From Rhizobium sp. LCM 4573 (GTDB lineage Bacteria; Pseudomonadota; Alphaproteobacteria; Rhizobiales; Rhizobiaceae), in NCBI RefSeq assembly GCF_001854865.1, contig NZ_MDDW01000028.1:84879-96826 (forward strand): a stretch of DNA of 11,948 nucleotides, in the 5' to 3' direction. The position numbers and the translations under genes are program-made. Of the stretch, positions 1 through 7,276 are shown in pieces (position 1 is the stretch's first letter; every line of letters starts with the position of its first letter). The notes under the pieces were generated by a model. It saw nothing but the letters and a program-made list of their open reading frames with translations. It was not told the DNA's origin and searched no databases.

Positions 1-1484
1 TGAAATATGACATATCCTTCGCGAATTCGGCTCGCATCGATGCCGGCCTCGCCATCCTCCTCAAGCTTTCAGGCCAGAACCTGCCCGCCGGAGCGGCGGA
101 CGCTGACCCCGCCGGCGTGATCGCGAAGGCAGCCGAGATCGCGAAATTCTCGGCCAAGGCGATGACTTCGCTAGACATTCTCGCGCCGCAGGGATCGCCC
201 GCCGACAGGATCGTGGTGATCGGGCTTGGGAAGGCGGAATCTTTGACTGGCCATGATTGGCTGAGGGCGGGCGGCACCGTCGCCGCGGCGATCAAATCGG
301 TACCAAAGGTAACGGTTTTCGTGGACGCGCCGGGAATCGATGTCGGGGGAGAGCAGGCCGCGAACCTCGCGCTTGGGATACTGCTCAGGGGCTATAGCTT
401 CGACCGCTACAAGACCAAAAAGGGTGACGATGCGGAGAAGGACCCGAAATCGGTCAAGGTCACGATCGTCACCGCCAGCCACGCCGCCGCGAAAAAGGCG
501 TTTGCGGCCGCCGATGCGGTTGCCGGCGGGGTCGTGCTTGCGCGCGACCTCGTGAACCTTCCACCGAACGCGCTCGGTCCCGTCGAATTCGCGGATAAGG
601 CAAAGGATCTGGAAAAGCTCGGCGTCGAGGTGGAGATCCTCACCGAGAAGGAAATGAAAAAGCTCGGCATGGGCGCGCTGCTCGGCGTGGCCCAGGGTTC
701 GGCCCGGCCGCCGAGGCTCGCGGTCATGCAATGGAAGGGCGGCAAGGAGAAGGACGCGCCGATCGCCTTCGTCGGTAAGGGCGTGGTCTTCGATACGGGC
801 GGCATCTCCATCAAGCCGGCGGCCAGCATGGAAGAGATGAAGGGTGATATGGGTGGTGCGGCCGCCGTGATCGGCCTCATTCACACGCTCGCCACTCGCA
901 AGGCGAAGGTCAATGCCGTCGGCATTCTCGGCCTTGTGGAAAACATGCCGGACGGCAATGCGCAGCGTCCCGGCGATATCGTCACCTCCATGTCTGGGCA
1001 GACGATCGAGATCATCAATACCGATGCGGAAGGGCGGCTCGTCCTTGCCGATGCGCTCTGGTACTGCAACACCCGCTTCAAGCCACGTATCATGATCGAC
1101 CTGGCGACGCTGACCGGGGCCATCATGGTGGCGCTCGGCAACCTGCATGCCGGCCTCTTCTCCAATAACGACGAACTGGCCGGCCGGCTGTCCGCCGCAG
1201 GCGAAGCGAGCGGAGAGCGTCTGTGGCGCATGCCGCTCGGCAAGGATTACGACAAGCTCATCGATTCCAAGTTCGCCGATATGAAGAATACGGGCGGGCG
1301 TAACGGCGGCTCGATCACCGCCGCGCAATTCCTCAAGCGCTTCGTCGGCGAGACGCCCTGGGCGCATCTGGATATCGCCGGCACGGCGATGAACTCTCCG
1401 GCCAACGAGATCAACCAGTCCTGGGGCTCCGGATTCGGCGTGCGCCTGCTGGACGAACTGGTGCGCGCGAACTACGAGAGCTGA
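1..1484 (+). CDS. pepA: Leucyl aminopeptidase (M17 family), start codon cut by window edge
   Basis: Cytosolic metallo-exopeptidase of family M17 that removes N-terminal residues, leucine by preference, from peptides; the family works as a hexamer with two metal ions per active site. The window opens with 'tg' followed in frame by AAA TAT GAC, so the initiator codon (probably ATG) starts one base outside. Counting from it gives about 494 residues, close to the usual 490-500. The metal and catalytic residues keep the E. coli PepA spacing exactly, shifted by ten: K260, D265, K272 (in SIKP), D283, then D342, E344 and R346 in the signature NTDAEGRL. The N-terminal domain is less conserved and the C-terminal catalytic domain is complete. 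The TGA stop overlaps the holC ATG (TGATG), so the two genes are probably co-transcribed and translationally coupled. An internal GTG at 117 is not favoured because conserved N-terminal sequence continues upstream of it. Confidence 0.97.
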   Translation, partial: KYDISFANSARIDAGLAILLKLSGQNLPAGAADADPAGVIAKAAEIAKFSAKAMTSLDILAPQGSPADRIVVIGLGKAESLTGHDWLRAGGTVAAAIKSVPKVTVFVDAPGIDVGGEQAANLALGILLRGYSFDRYKTKKGDDAEKDPKSVKVTIVTASHAAAKKAFAAADAVAGGVVLARDLVNLPPNALGPVEFADKAKDLEKLGVEVEILTEKEMKKLGMGALLGVAQGSARPPRLAVMQWKGGKEKDAPIAFVGKGVVFDTGGISIKPAASMEEMKGDMGGAAAVIGLIHTLATRKAKVNAVGILGLVENMPDGNAQRPGDIVTSMSGQTIEIINTDAEGRLVLADALWYCNTRFKPRIMIDLATLTGAIMVALGNLHAGLFSNNDELAGRLSAAGEASGERLWRMPLGKDYDKLIDSKFADMKNTGGRNGGSITAAQFLKRFVGETPWAHLDIAGTAMNSPANEINQSWGSGFGVRLLDELVRANYES

Positions 1485-1933
1485 TGACTGAGGTTCTCTT
1501 CTATCATCTGACCGAGTCCAAGCTCGAAGACGCGCTGCCGGCCCTGCTCGAAAAGAGTGTCGAGCGAGGCTGGCGCGTCGTCGTCCAGACGAGTGAACCG
1601 CCCAGGCGGGATTTCCTCGATGCCCATCTGTGGACCTATCGGGAGGACAGTTTCCTGCCGCATGGTTCCGATGCCGGAGTGATGGCCGAAGCCCAGCCGA
1701 TCCTTCTTACCGCTGGTTCCGACAATCCCAACGGGGCCAAGGTTCGTTTTCTGGTCGATGGCGCCGAGCCGCCGCCGGTCTCGGACTATGAGCGCGTCGT
1801 GTTCATGTTCGATGGATACGATCCCGTGCAGCTCGAAAATGCCCGTGCTCAATGGAAGAGGCTGAAAGGCGAGGGGCATGCGCTCACCTATTGGCAGCAA
1901 TCGGAAGACGGGCGCTGGGTGAAGAAGGCCTGA
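1484..1933 (+). CDS. holC: DNA polymerase III chi subunit
   Basis: Chi is a clamp-loader accessory subunit. In the family it links the polymerase III holoenzyme to single-stranded DNA-binding protein and pairs with psi. The product is 149 residues (E. coli chi is 147) and begins [12 protein letters not shown], a typical HolC start. It has the family's ordered blocks: a central LDAHLWTYREDSFLPHG stretch that carries the conserved W and FLPHG, then RVVFMFDGYDP, and a C-terminal WKRLKGEGHALTYWQQ. No signal peptide or membrane segment is visible. The start ATG shares its A with the pepA stop, and a pepA-holC pair is a familiar proteobacterial arrangement. The gene converges on the vapC remnant, with only three bases between the two stop codons (TGA at 1931-1933, and 1937-1939 on the other strand). 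Confidence 0.95.
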   Translation: MTEVLFYHLTESKLEDALPALLEKSVERGWRVVVQTSEPPRRDFLDAHLWTYREDSFLPHGSDAGVMAEAQPILLTAGSDNPNGAKVRFLVDGAEPPPVSDYERVVFMFDGYDPVQLENARAQWKRLKGEGHALTYWQQSEDGRWVKKA

Positions 1934-1946
1934 CTTTCAAGTCAGG
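1929..1946. other. Short inverted repeat between convergent stop codons
   Basis: CCTGACTT and AAGTCAGG form a perfect 8-bp inverted repeat around two bases. The repeat covers the holC stop codon and the original vapC stop codon, which face each other. It could act as a compact transcription barrier for both strands. Neither side is followed by a T-tract, so calling it an intrinsic terminator is weak. Confidence 0.35.
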
Positions 1947-2324
1947 TCCGTTCGGGCAAAATCCTCGCCGACATAGAGTATTCCGGTGCCGGCCGCTTTA
2001 GCGCCGGCATAGCTGAAGCAATCGCCGAAGTTCAGTTTTGCCGGATGCCGGCCCGTAGCGGTCAAAGGCATCGATCGCGGTCATCGCCGTTTCACGCGTC
2101 GCTGGAAGGACCTCAGCTTTCAATTCGGCGAGAAATGCCTCGAGGAGTGCGGTGGCTTCGCGGACTTCGATCTGACGCTTGCCGGCAAGAACTGTCGTGG
2201 CTTCGAAAATGACCGAAGGCGATACGTAGAAGCGGGTATTTGCCGATGCCAGGGCGTCGGCGATTCTCCGATATTCCGGACCGATGATGAAGTATTCGAC
2301 GATGGCGGATGTCTCGAGAAACAT
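1937..2324 (-). pseudogene. vapC: VapC-type PIN-domain toxin, broken by a frameshift
   Basis: PIN-domain ribonuclease toxins of VapBC modules cleave RNA using a cluster of acidic residues and are neutralised by the adjacent antitoxin. The 5' part reads MFLETSAIVEYF through DAFDRYG, a clear VapC N-terminal half. After DRYG the open frame runs into an unrelated tail and stops at 1998. The shifted frame continues the family pattern immediately: RHPAKLNFGDCFSYAGAK and then GILYVGEDFARTDL, ending at 1937. The break is near 2051-2054 (+1 relative, equal to loss of 2 or 5 bases). Restoring 5 bases (for example GGxGG between the G runs) recovers the usual YGxGRHPA and a protein of about 130 residues. 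The truncated frame lacks the conserved FGDC aspartate. Residue 4 is Glu where many PIN proteins have Asp. The start chosen is the ATG at 2324, overlapping the vapB stop as TGATG; a GTG at 2336 is an alternative. A sequencing error remains possible. Confidence 0.85.
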
Positions 2325-2584
2325 CAGCTTTCCCACATTTCGTCGAGAAAGGCTTTCTCGTCGAAATCAGGATTGGACTTGCCCATCGACTGGTATCTGT
2401 CGCGGATGGCTTGCAGCCGCTCCGCAAGCGGCGGTTTTTCAGACGTGATCCCCGCTTCCTCGGGTGCTTCCACCACCTTCTCCAGGGCCTGTCTTATGGC
2501 ATCGGTCTTGGTCGGCGCGTTGAGGATCTTGCGCGCCTGTTCGGCAAGCTGGTTGACGCGTTCGTCGCGGGCGTAAAGGGGCAT
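2324..2584 (-). CDS. vapB: VapB-family antitoxin (PSK transcription-factor type)
   Basis: Small antitoxin of 86 residues that resembles the Rv0623/PSK_trans_fac family (PF07704, from memory). It starts with MPLYARDERVNQLAEQARKI, which looks like an N-terminal DNA-binding and dimerising segment. A KTDAIRQALEK helix follows. The acidic, aromatic C-terminus (PDFDEKAFLDEMWES) is typical of the part that folds over the toxin. A Shine-Dalgarno GAGGTG lies 4 bases before the ATG. Its stop overlaps the preferred vapC start by one base, the normal order antitoxin then toxin. It should repress its own promoter through the inverted repeat just upstream. The frame is intact although the partner toxin is broken, which fits the expectation that the antitoxin is harmless or still useful as a regulator. 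Confidence 0.9.
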   Translation of the reverse strand: MPLYARDERVNQLAEQARKILNAPTKTDAIRQALEKVVEAPEEAGITSEKPPLAERLQAIRDRYQSMGKSNPDFDEKAFLDEMWES

Positions 2585-2593
2585 GGTGCACCT

Positions 2594-2628
2594 CGTGAAT
2601 ATACATTTGAAGATAGTGTATATTCACG
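2594..2628. promoter_or_regulatory. Operator of the vapBC module (12-bp perfect inverted repeat)
   Basis: The arms CGTGAATATACA (2594-2605) and TGTATATTCACG (2617-2628) are perfect inverted repeats separated by 11 bases, giving about 23 bp, or two helical turns, between arm centres. The repeat sits 9 bases before the vapB start codon and surrounds the predicted -10 box. VapB-type antitoxins commonly bind such palindromes to autoregulate. The A/T-rich arms stand out against the GC-rich surroundings. Confidence 0.8.
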
Positions 2629-2638
2629 GGTGCAACAA
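2610..2638 (-). promoter_or_regulatory. Predicted sigma70-like promoter of vapBC
   Basis: On the minus strand TTGTTG (2633-2638) and TATCTT (2610-2615) are separated by exactly 17 bases. The -10 box lies in the spacer of the operator palindrome and one operator arm lies between the two boxes, so repressor binding would block polymerase. The 58-bp gap between the upstream peptidase gene and vapB gives room for an own promoter. Confidence 0.5.
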
Positions 2639-2642
2639 GGCG

Positions 2643-4685
2643 TCAGCCGGCCATGATCGTCTGGCGAAGGAAGCTGGCGCCCATGGCCCATCGCTCCGCC
2701 ATTTCGGTCGTGTCGCCGGCGCCGCCATGGCCGCCGGAGCCGTATTCGCGGAAGAACGGTTGATGACCGGCATCGATCAGCCGCTTGGCGAAGCGGCGGG
2801 CATGCGAGGGATGCACGCGGTCGTCATTGGTCGAGCTTTCGATGTAGACCGGAGGGTAGGTGACCTCGCTTGCCGGCTTTACCTGATGCAGCGGTGAATA
2901 GGTGAGCATGTAGTCGAGCTCGTCGGCCACTTCGGGATTGCCGTATTCGTCCATCCAGGCCTTGCCGGCTGGGAAGAGATGGAAGCGTGACATGTCGATC
3001 ACCGGCACGCCGATCCATACCGCGCCGAAATCCTTCGGGTAGCGCGTCAGCATCACCGAGGTGAGCAGGCCGCCATTGCTGCCGCCGTTGCAGGCGATGC
3101 GCGACGGCTTGGTATAGCCGCGTTTGACGAGATCGCGGGCGACCGCCACGAAATCCTCGAAGGCCTTGTGGCGGCCTTTGCCCTTGGCGGTCTTGTGCCA
3201 GTCGGGCCCAAGCTCGCCGCCGCCGCGTATATAGGCCTGCACGAAGGCGCCGCCTTGCCCGAGCCAAAGGCCATACGCGCCGGAATAGACGGGCGACAAA
3301 GGCACCGCGAAGCCGCCATAGCCGTACATCAGCACCGGCAGCTCGCCCTTGGTCCAGCTTTTCGGGAAAACGATGTGATAGGGCACCTTCGTGCCGTCTT
3401 CCGAAATTGCTTCGAAAAGCTCTGACCGCATGCCTTCGGCATCGAAATAGGCAGGCGATGAGCCGGTCGGAACGAGTTCTGGCCGGGCGCTGTGGTCAGT
3501 CAGGTCGAGTCGGTAGGTGGTGGAGGGAAGGAGAAAACCCTGACCAACGACGGTCAGGATTTCTTCGCCGAGCGTCAGGTCCGCATCGAGCAGGCGGAAG
3601 CTCACGGTTTGCAGTCCGGCTGGCAGAGGCAGTTCTTGCGGCGCCGCATCCGGCTTCTTCAGGTCGAGAAGGAAGAATTTCGGAACCATGCGGTCGCTGA
3701 CGACGAACACGGCCCAGGTCTTGAGCAGGGAAAATTGCGAGACCGATTGACCGCCCTTCGGCGTGAACAGCACGCGTGACTTGCCGAGCGGTTCGGAGCC
3801 GAAGGGCGTGAAATCCTGCAGGATCAGGCTGCCGACCGGATGACGTTCGTCGGTCTTCGCCCGCCAGAGCAGATGCGTATGGTTGAGGTCGGTATCAGCC
3901 TCGGTGGGCAGGTCGAGACGATGAATATTGCCGCCGGCATCCCTCACATGGAGGCTGCTCTTGCCGATCTCGTGGCCGATCGTGAAGACCTCGATCTTGC
4001 GTTCGTCCGGCTTTCCGCCCCAGAACAGCGGATCGATGATGCCGGCCTCGCCATAGACATCGTCCTTGCCTGCCTCGAACAGGATCGGAGCGTCCTGTGG
4101 CCTGACGCCGCGCTTGAGGGCGCGGCCGACGCGCGGCCAGCCGGAACGGGTTGCGGAAAATTCGTCCACAGAGCCGAAATAGGCGATCTCGTCCGGGCCG
4201 ATCCAGGCGGCATGCGCCCGCGCGGGCGGCGTGTCGAAGCCGCCGTCGACGATCGTCTTCGTTTCCGTATCGAATTCCACGAGCCGCAACTGGTCGGAAC
4301 CGCCCTCGGAGAGGATGAGCAGCACGCGCGTCGGTTCATAGGGGGAGGTGATCGCGCCGGAATAGATCCAGCGTTTGCCTTCCTGCTTGCAGAAGGCATC
4401 GACATCGAAGACGGTTTCCCAGGCAGCTTCCGGGCGCGGCTCCTGATCGGCCGGCAGGCGGCGCCAGATGCCGAGCGGGTTGCTCTTCGAGCGATGGAAA
4501 TCGAACAGCCAGCGGCCGCGCCGCGTCGGCACGATCAGGCGATCCTCGCGCTCGATCATCGCCTTCAGGGCATTGCGGTCCTTCTCGAATTCCGGCGTCC
4601 TGAACCCGCGGTCGGAATGTTCGTTGCGCTCGGCAACGAAGGCGATCGTCTTCGGGTCGTCGTCGGTTTCGAGAAAAAGATCCAT
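2643..4685 (-). CDS. Prolyl oligopeptidase family serine peptidase (S9A)
   Basis: Serine peptidase of family S9, 680 residues, close to the family's usual 680-720. Members cut short peptides, often after proline. A beta-propeller (here roughly residues 60-410) restricts access to a C-terminal alpha/beta hydrolase domain (roughly 420-680). The catalytic triad is visible: Ser536 in GGSNGG, the Asp of NDDRVHPSHA (621/622) and His653 in GSGGHGG. MYGYGGF near the start of the hydrolase domain is the family's oxyanion-region motif. No signal peptide is seen, so a cytosolic location is expected. The ATG has GGAGG seven bases upstream, and an in-frame TAG occurs about eleven codons upstream with no other start between, which fixes the N-terminus. 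Substrate cannot be told from sequence. The gene has its own leader behind the RIME-like repeat and is followed by vapB on the same strand. Confidence 0.93.
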   Translation of the reverse strand: MDLFLETDDDPKTIAFVAERNEHSDRGFRTPEFEKDRNALKAMIEREDRLIVPTRRGRWLFDFHRSKSNPLGIWRRLPADQEPRPEAAWETVFDVDAFCKQEGKRWIYSGAITSPYEPTRVLLILSEGGSDQLRLVEFDTETKTIVDGGFDTPPARAHAAWIGPDEIAYFGSVDEFSATRSGWPRVGRALKRGVRPQDAPILFEAGKDDVYGEAGIIDPLFWGGKPDERKIEVFTIGHEIGKSSLHVRDAGGNIHRLDLPTEADTDLNHTHLLWRAKTDERHPVGSLILQDFTPFGSEPLGKSRVLFTPKGGQSVSQFSLLKTWAVFVVSDRMVPKFFLLDLKKPDAAPQELPLPAGLQTVSFRLLDADLTLGEEILTVVGQGFLLPSTTYRLDLTDHSARPELVPTGSSPAYFDAEGMRSELFEAISEDGTKVPYHIVFPKSWTKGELPVLMYGYGGFAVPLSPVYSGAYGLWLGQGGAFVQAYIRGGGELGPDWHKTAKGKGRHKAFEDFVAVARDLVKRGYTKPSRIACNGGSNGGLLTSVMLTRYPKDFGAVWIGVPVIDMSRFHLFPAGKAWMDEYGNPEVADELDYMLTYSPLHQVKPASEVTYPPVYIESSTNDDRVHPSHARRFAKRLIDAGHQPFFREYGSGGHGGAGDTTEMAERWAMGASFLRQTIMAG

Positions 4686-4771
4686 GGGCCGGCCTCCGTT
4701 GCGGGAAGCTGTTACCTATGCACGAGAGGAGGAACTGACAACCGGCTTCGAGCGCAAATACTCTCGCCGCC

Positions 4772-4855
4772 ATGCTCGTCCTCGGGTTTAACCCGAGGAC
4801 GTCCCAAGCATCTGCAACCGAGTGGTTAGATCCCGGCACGAGGCCGAGGATGACG
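4772..4855. repeat. RIME-like rhizobial intergenic palindromic repeat
   Basis: A palindrome with arms CGTCCTCGGGTT and AACCCGAGGACG around one base (4777-4801) is followed by a spacer. A second, imperfect palindrome comes next, built on TCCCGGC (4831-4837) and GCCGAGGA (4843-4850). The outer ends are related in inverted orientation (GCTCGTCCTCGG versus CGAGGATGACG). Two palindromes of this CCTCGGG...CCCGAGG type joined by AGCATCTGC / GGTTAGATCC-like spacer sequence match my memory of the rhizobium-specific intergenic mosaic elements (RIME). The element ends one base before the ABC-F stop codon, so it probably shapes the 3' end of that transcript. Confidence 0.75.
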
Positions 4856-6739
4856 CTATCCCGCCATGGCCTCTTCGTACTCGGCGGAAAGCATTAGCCA
4901 CTCCTCCTCCGCGGCGGAGAGCCTTGCCGCCGCTTCGCCGCGTTCCTTGGCCTTCGCCGCAGCCTGCGCGGGCGCTTTTTCGTAAAGCGCGGGGTCGGCG
5001 AGCTCCTTGTCGAGCGCTTGAATCTGCTTCTCAAGCTTTGCCGTCAGAGACTCGATTTCGTTGATCTTTTTCTTCAGCGGCGCGAGAGAGGCCCGCTTTT
5101 CCGCATTCGCCTTGCGCTGGTCGGCCTTGGAGGAGGCGTCTTCGATCAGCTCAGTTTTTTCTTCTTTTTTTTTACCCGCGGAGACGACGAGGTTGCGATA
5201 CTCCTCCAGATCGCCGTCGAAATTCGAAACCGTGCCGTTGTTGACCAGCCAGAGACGATCGACCGTCGCCTCGATGAGATGGCGGTCGTGCGAAATGAGG
5301 ATGACGGCGCCGTCATAGTCGTTGAGCGCTTCGATGAGAGCCCGGCGGCTGTCAATATCCAGATGGTTGGTCGGTTCGTCGAGGATGAGGAGGTTCGGCG
5401 CGTGGAAAGCGGCAAGGCCCATCAGCAGGCGGGCCTTCTCGCCGCCGGAGAGATCCTTGGCGGCCGTCGACATCTTTTCCGTCGAAAGCCCCATCTGCGC
5501 CACGCGGGCGCGGACCTTGGCCTCGGGTGCGGCGGGCATCAGGCGGCGCACATGTTCGACCGGCGAGTCGTTGGGAACCAGATCGTCCAGCTGGTGCTGG
5601 GCGAAAAAGCCGATCTTCAGGCTCGGTGCGAGTTTGATGTCGCCGCCCTCTGGCGAAAGCCGGCCGGAGATGAATTTCGCGAAGGTCGATTTGCCGTTGC
5701 CGTTGGAGCCGAGCAGCGCGATGCGGTCGTCATTGTCGATACGAAGGCTGATATTCTTGAGGATCGGCTTGCCGGGTTCGTAACCGACGGCGCCGCCCTG
5801 GATCGCCACGATCGGCGATGCGGGCTGCTTTTCCGGCTCCGGAAAGACGATCGGCTGAACGTGGTCTTCGATAACCGCCGCCACAGTGCCCATGCGTTCG
5901 AGCGCCTTGACGCGGCTCTGCGCCTGGCGCGCCTTGGAAGCCTTTGCCTTGAAACGGTCGATGAAGCTCTGCAGATGTTTTCGCGCGGCTTCGTTCTTGG
6001 CCTTGGCCTTCGTCTGCAATTCGTCGGCTTCCGCTTTCTGCCGTTCGAACTGGTCGTAGCCGCCGCGATAGAAGGTGAGCTTCTTCTGGTCGAGATGGAC
6101 GATCGAATTGACCGCATTGTTCAGGAGATCGCGGTCATGGCTGATGATGATGACCGTGTGCGGATAGCGCCGCACATAATCTTCCAGCCAGAGCGTGCCT
6201 TCGAGGTCGAGATAGTTCGTCGGCTCGTCGAGTAGGAGGAGATCCGGCTCGGCGAAGAGCACCGACGCCAGCGCGACGCGCATGCGCCAGCCGCCCGAAA
6301 ACGACGAGGCCGGACGCTGTTGGGCCGCCTGGTCGAAACCAAGGCCGGCGAGAATGCTTGCGGCCCGTGCCTCCGCCGAATGCGCGTCGATGTCCACCAG
6401 GCGCATCTGGATTTCCGCAATCCGATGCGGATCGGTCGCGGTTTCGGCTTCGGCAAGAAGGGCTGCGCGCTCCTTGTCGGCTGAAAGTACGATCTCGATC
6501 AGCGGCTCTTCCGTGCCCGGCGCCTCCTGCGCCACCTGGCCGATGCGGGCGTTCTTCGGAATGGAAACCGAACCGGTTTCCGCCGTCAGGTCGCCGGTGA
6601 TGACCCGGAAAAGCGTCGATTTGCCGGCGCCATTGCGTCCCACGAGCCCTGCCTTCGTGCCCGCCGGAAGCGTCACGCTCGCATTGTCGAGGAGGAGGCG
6701 CCCGGCGATGCGGGCCGAAAGGTCGGTAATGGTGATCAT
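4856..6739 (-). CDS. ABC-F family ATPase (YheS/Uup-like), ribosome-associated type
   Basis: Soluble protein of 627 residues with two ABC ATPase domains and no membrane segment, the ABC-F plan. Characterised family members bind the ribosomal E site and act on translation. Domain 1 has Walker A GRNGAGKST (34-42), signature SGGWRMR (148-154) and Walker B LLLLDEPTN (E172). The lysine/arginine-rich inter-domain linker, which carries the P-site tRNA-interaction motif in the family, is about 225-295. Domain 2 has Walker A GSNGNGKST (344-352), signature LSGGEKARL (430-438) and Walker B LLILDEPTN (E455). The C-terminal 100 residues are a charged coiled coil. Length and the SGGW signature fit YheS (about 637 residues) best, though Uup is possible. 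The ATG has no clear Shine-Dalgarno. A run of nine A on the coding strand encodes KKK just before the coiled coil (forward 5165-5173). The gene lies 50 bases after the DUF1801 gene and may be read with it. Confidence 0.95.
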   Translation of the reverse strand: MITITDLSARIAGRLLLDNASVTLPAGTKAGLVGRNGAGKSTLFRVITGDLTAETGSVSIPKNARIGQVAQEAPGTEEPLIEIVLSADKERAALLAEAETATDPHRIAEIQMRLVDIDAHSAEARAASILAGLGFDQAAQQRPASSFSGGWRMRVALASVLFAEPDLLLLDEPTNYLDLEGTLWLEDYVRRYPHTVIIISHDRDLLNNAVNSIVHLDQKKLTFYRGGYDQFERQKAEADELQTKAKAKNEAARKHLQSFIDRFKAKASKARQAQSRVKALERMGTVAAVIEDHVQPIVFPEPEKQPASPIVAIQGGAVGYEPGKPILKNISLRIDNDDRIALLGSNGNGKSTFAKFISGRLSPEGGDIKLAPSLKIGFFAQHQLDDLVPNDSPVEHVRRLMPAAPEAKVRARVAQMGLSTEKMSTAAKDLSGGEKARLLMGLAAFHAPNLLILDEPTNHLDIDSRRALIEALNDYDGAVILISHDRHLIEATVDRLWLVNNGTVSNFDGDLEEYRNLVVSAGKKKEEKTELIEDASSKADQRKANAEKRASLAPLKKKINEIESLTAKLEKQIQALDKELADPALYEKAPAQAAAKAKERGEAAARLSAAEEEWLMLSAEYEEAMAG

Positions 6740-6789
6740 GGCGGGCGTTTTGGCGGAAGTTTACTGCCAAGGCAAGATGGGCGCGCCGC

Positions 6790-7245
6790 TCAAGCGCTCT
6801 TCGGTTTTTTCGCAGGGCGAGCGGCTTGCTTTTCCATGTTCAGCGCCACGGCGGCGTGAACAAGCGCCTTGAATGCCTTTTCGTCGACCCGGTCGCCCTC
6901 GTGGAAGTCTATGGCGCGTCGCGTATTGCCTTCGAGGCTGGAGTTGAAGAGGCCGGAAGGGTCCGCCAGCGAAGCGCCCTGGGCAAAGGTCAGCTTCACC
7001 TTGTCCTTGTAGGTCTCGCCGGTGCAGATGATCCCGTCATGCTCCCATACGGGAACGCCGAGCATGTTCGACGGCTTCCTCCATTTCACCTCCTCGGTCA
7101 CGTCCGGATCGGCTTGCCTGATGAGCTTTCGGAGCTGTGCAAGCATTTCGCCGCGCCAGTCGCCCATATCCCGGATTCTCGCATCGATCAGGTGGGAAGG
7201 AGAAACCGCTGTTTCCTCCCCGGCGCCGCTCTTGCTCGTCGTCAT
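6790..7245 (-). CDS. DUF1801 domain protein (first of a tandem pair)
   Basis: 151-residue protein with a DUF1801 fold (YdhG-like, related to iron-sulfur/frataxin-like folds; biochemical role not established to my knowledge). The core runs from about residue 35 to 135. It contains the family's pattern VKWRKPSNMLGVPVWEHDG, then KVKLTFAQGASL, then the AIDFHEGDRVDEKAF block. A flexible N-terminus and a basic C-terminal tail (ARPAKKPKSA) flank it. A strong Shine-Dalgarno GAGGAGG lies seven bases before the ATG. It starts 31 bases after the stop of a second DUF1801 gene on the same strand, so the two probably form an operon, with the ABC-F gene next. The function remains unknown. Confidence 0.85.
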   Translation of the reverse strand: MTTSKSGAGEETAVSPSHLIDARIRDMGDWRGEMLAQLRKLIRQADPDVTEEVKWRKPSNMLGVPVWEHDGIICTGETYKDKVKLTFAQGASLADPSGLFNSSLEGNTRRAIDFHEGDRVDEKAFKALVHAAVALNMEKQAARPAKKPKSA

Positions 7246-7276
7246 TATGACTCCTCCTCGGTCATGGGTGGTGCGT

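Noticed and set aside
171..1367. Long open frame on the minus strand opposite pepA
   Set aside because: It lies entirely antisense to a protein with all catalytic residues. Long shadow frames are common in GC-rich DNA, and its arginine- and histidine-rich translation resembles no family.
1987..2009. Hairpin TGCCGGC ... GCCGGCA that could be a terminator
   Set aside because: It lies inside the original vapC coding sequence, is explained by GCC GGC codons, and no T-run follows on either strand.
3840..4829. Plus-strand 329-codon open frame opposite the S9 peptidase gene
   Set aside because: It is antisense to a well-supported peptidase gene; the composition is that of a shadow frame and it has no ribosome-binding site or recognisable domain.
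5018..6235. Plus-strand 405-codon open frame opposite the ABC-F gene
   Set aside because: It is antisense to both ATPase domains. The phenylalanine run arises from the A9/A6 tracts of the coding strand, and no domain is recognisable.
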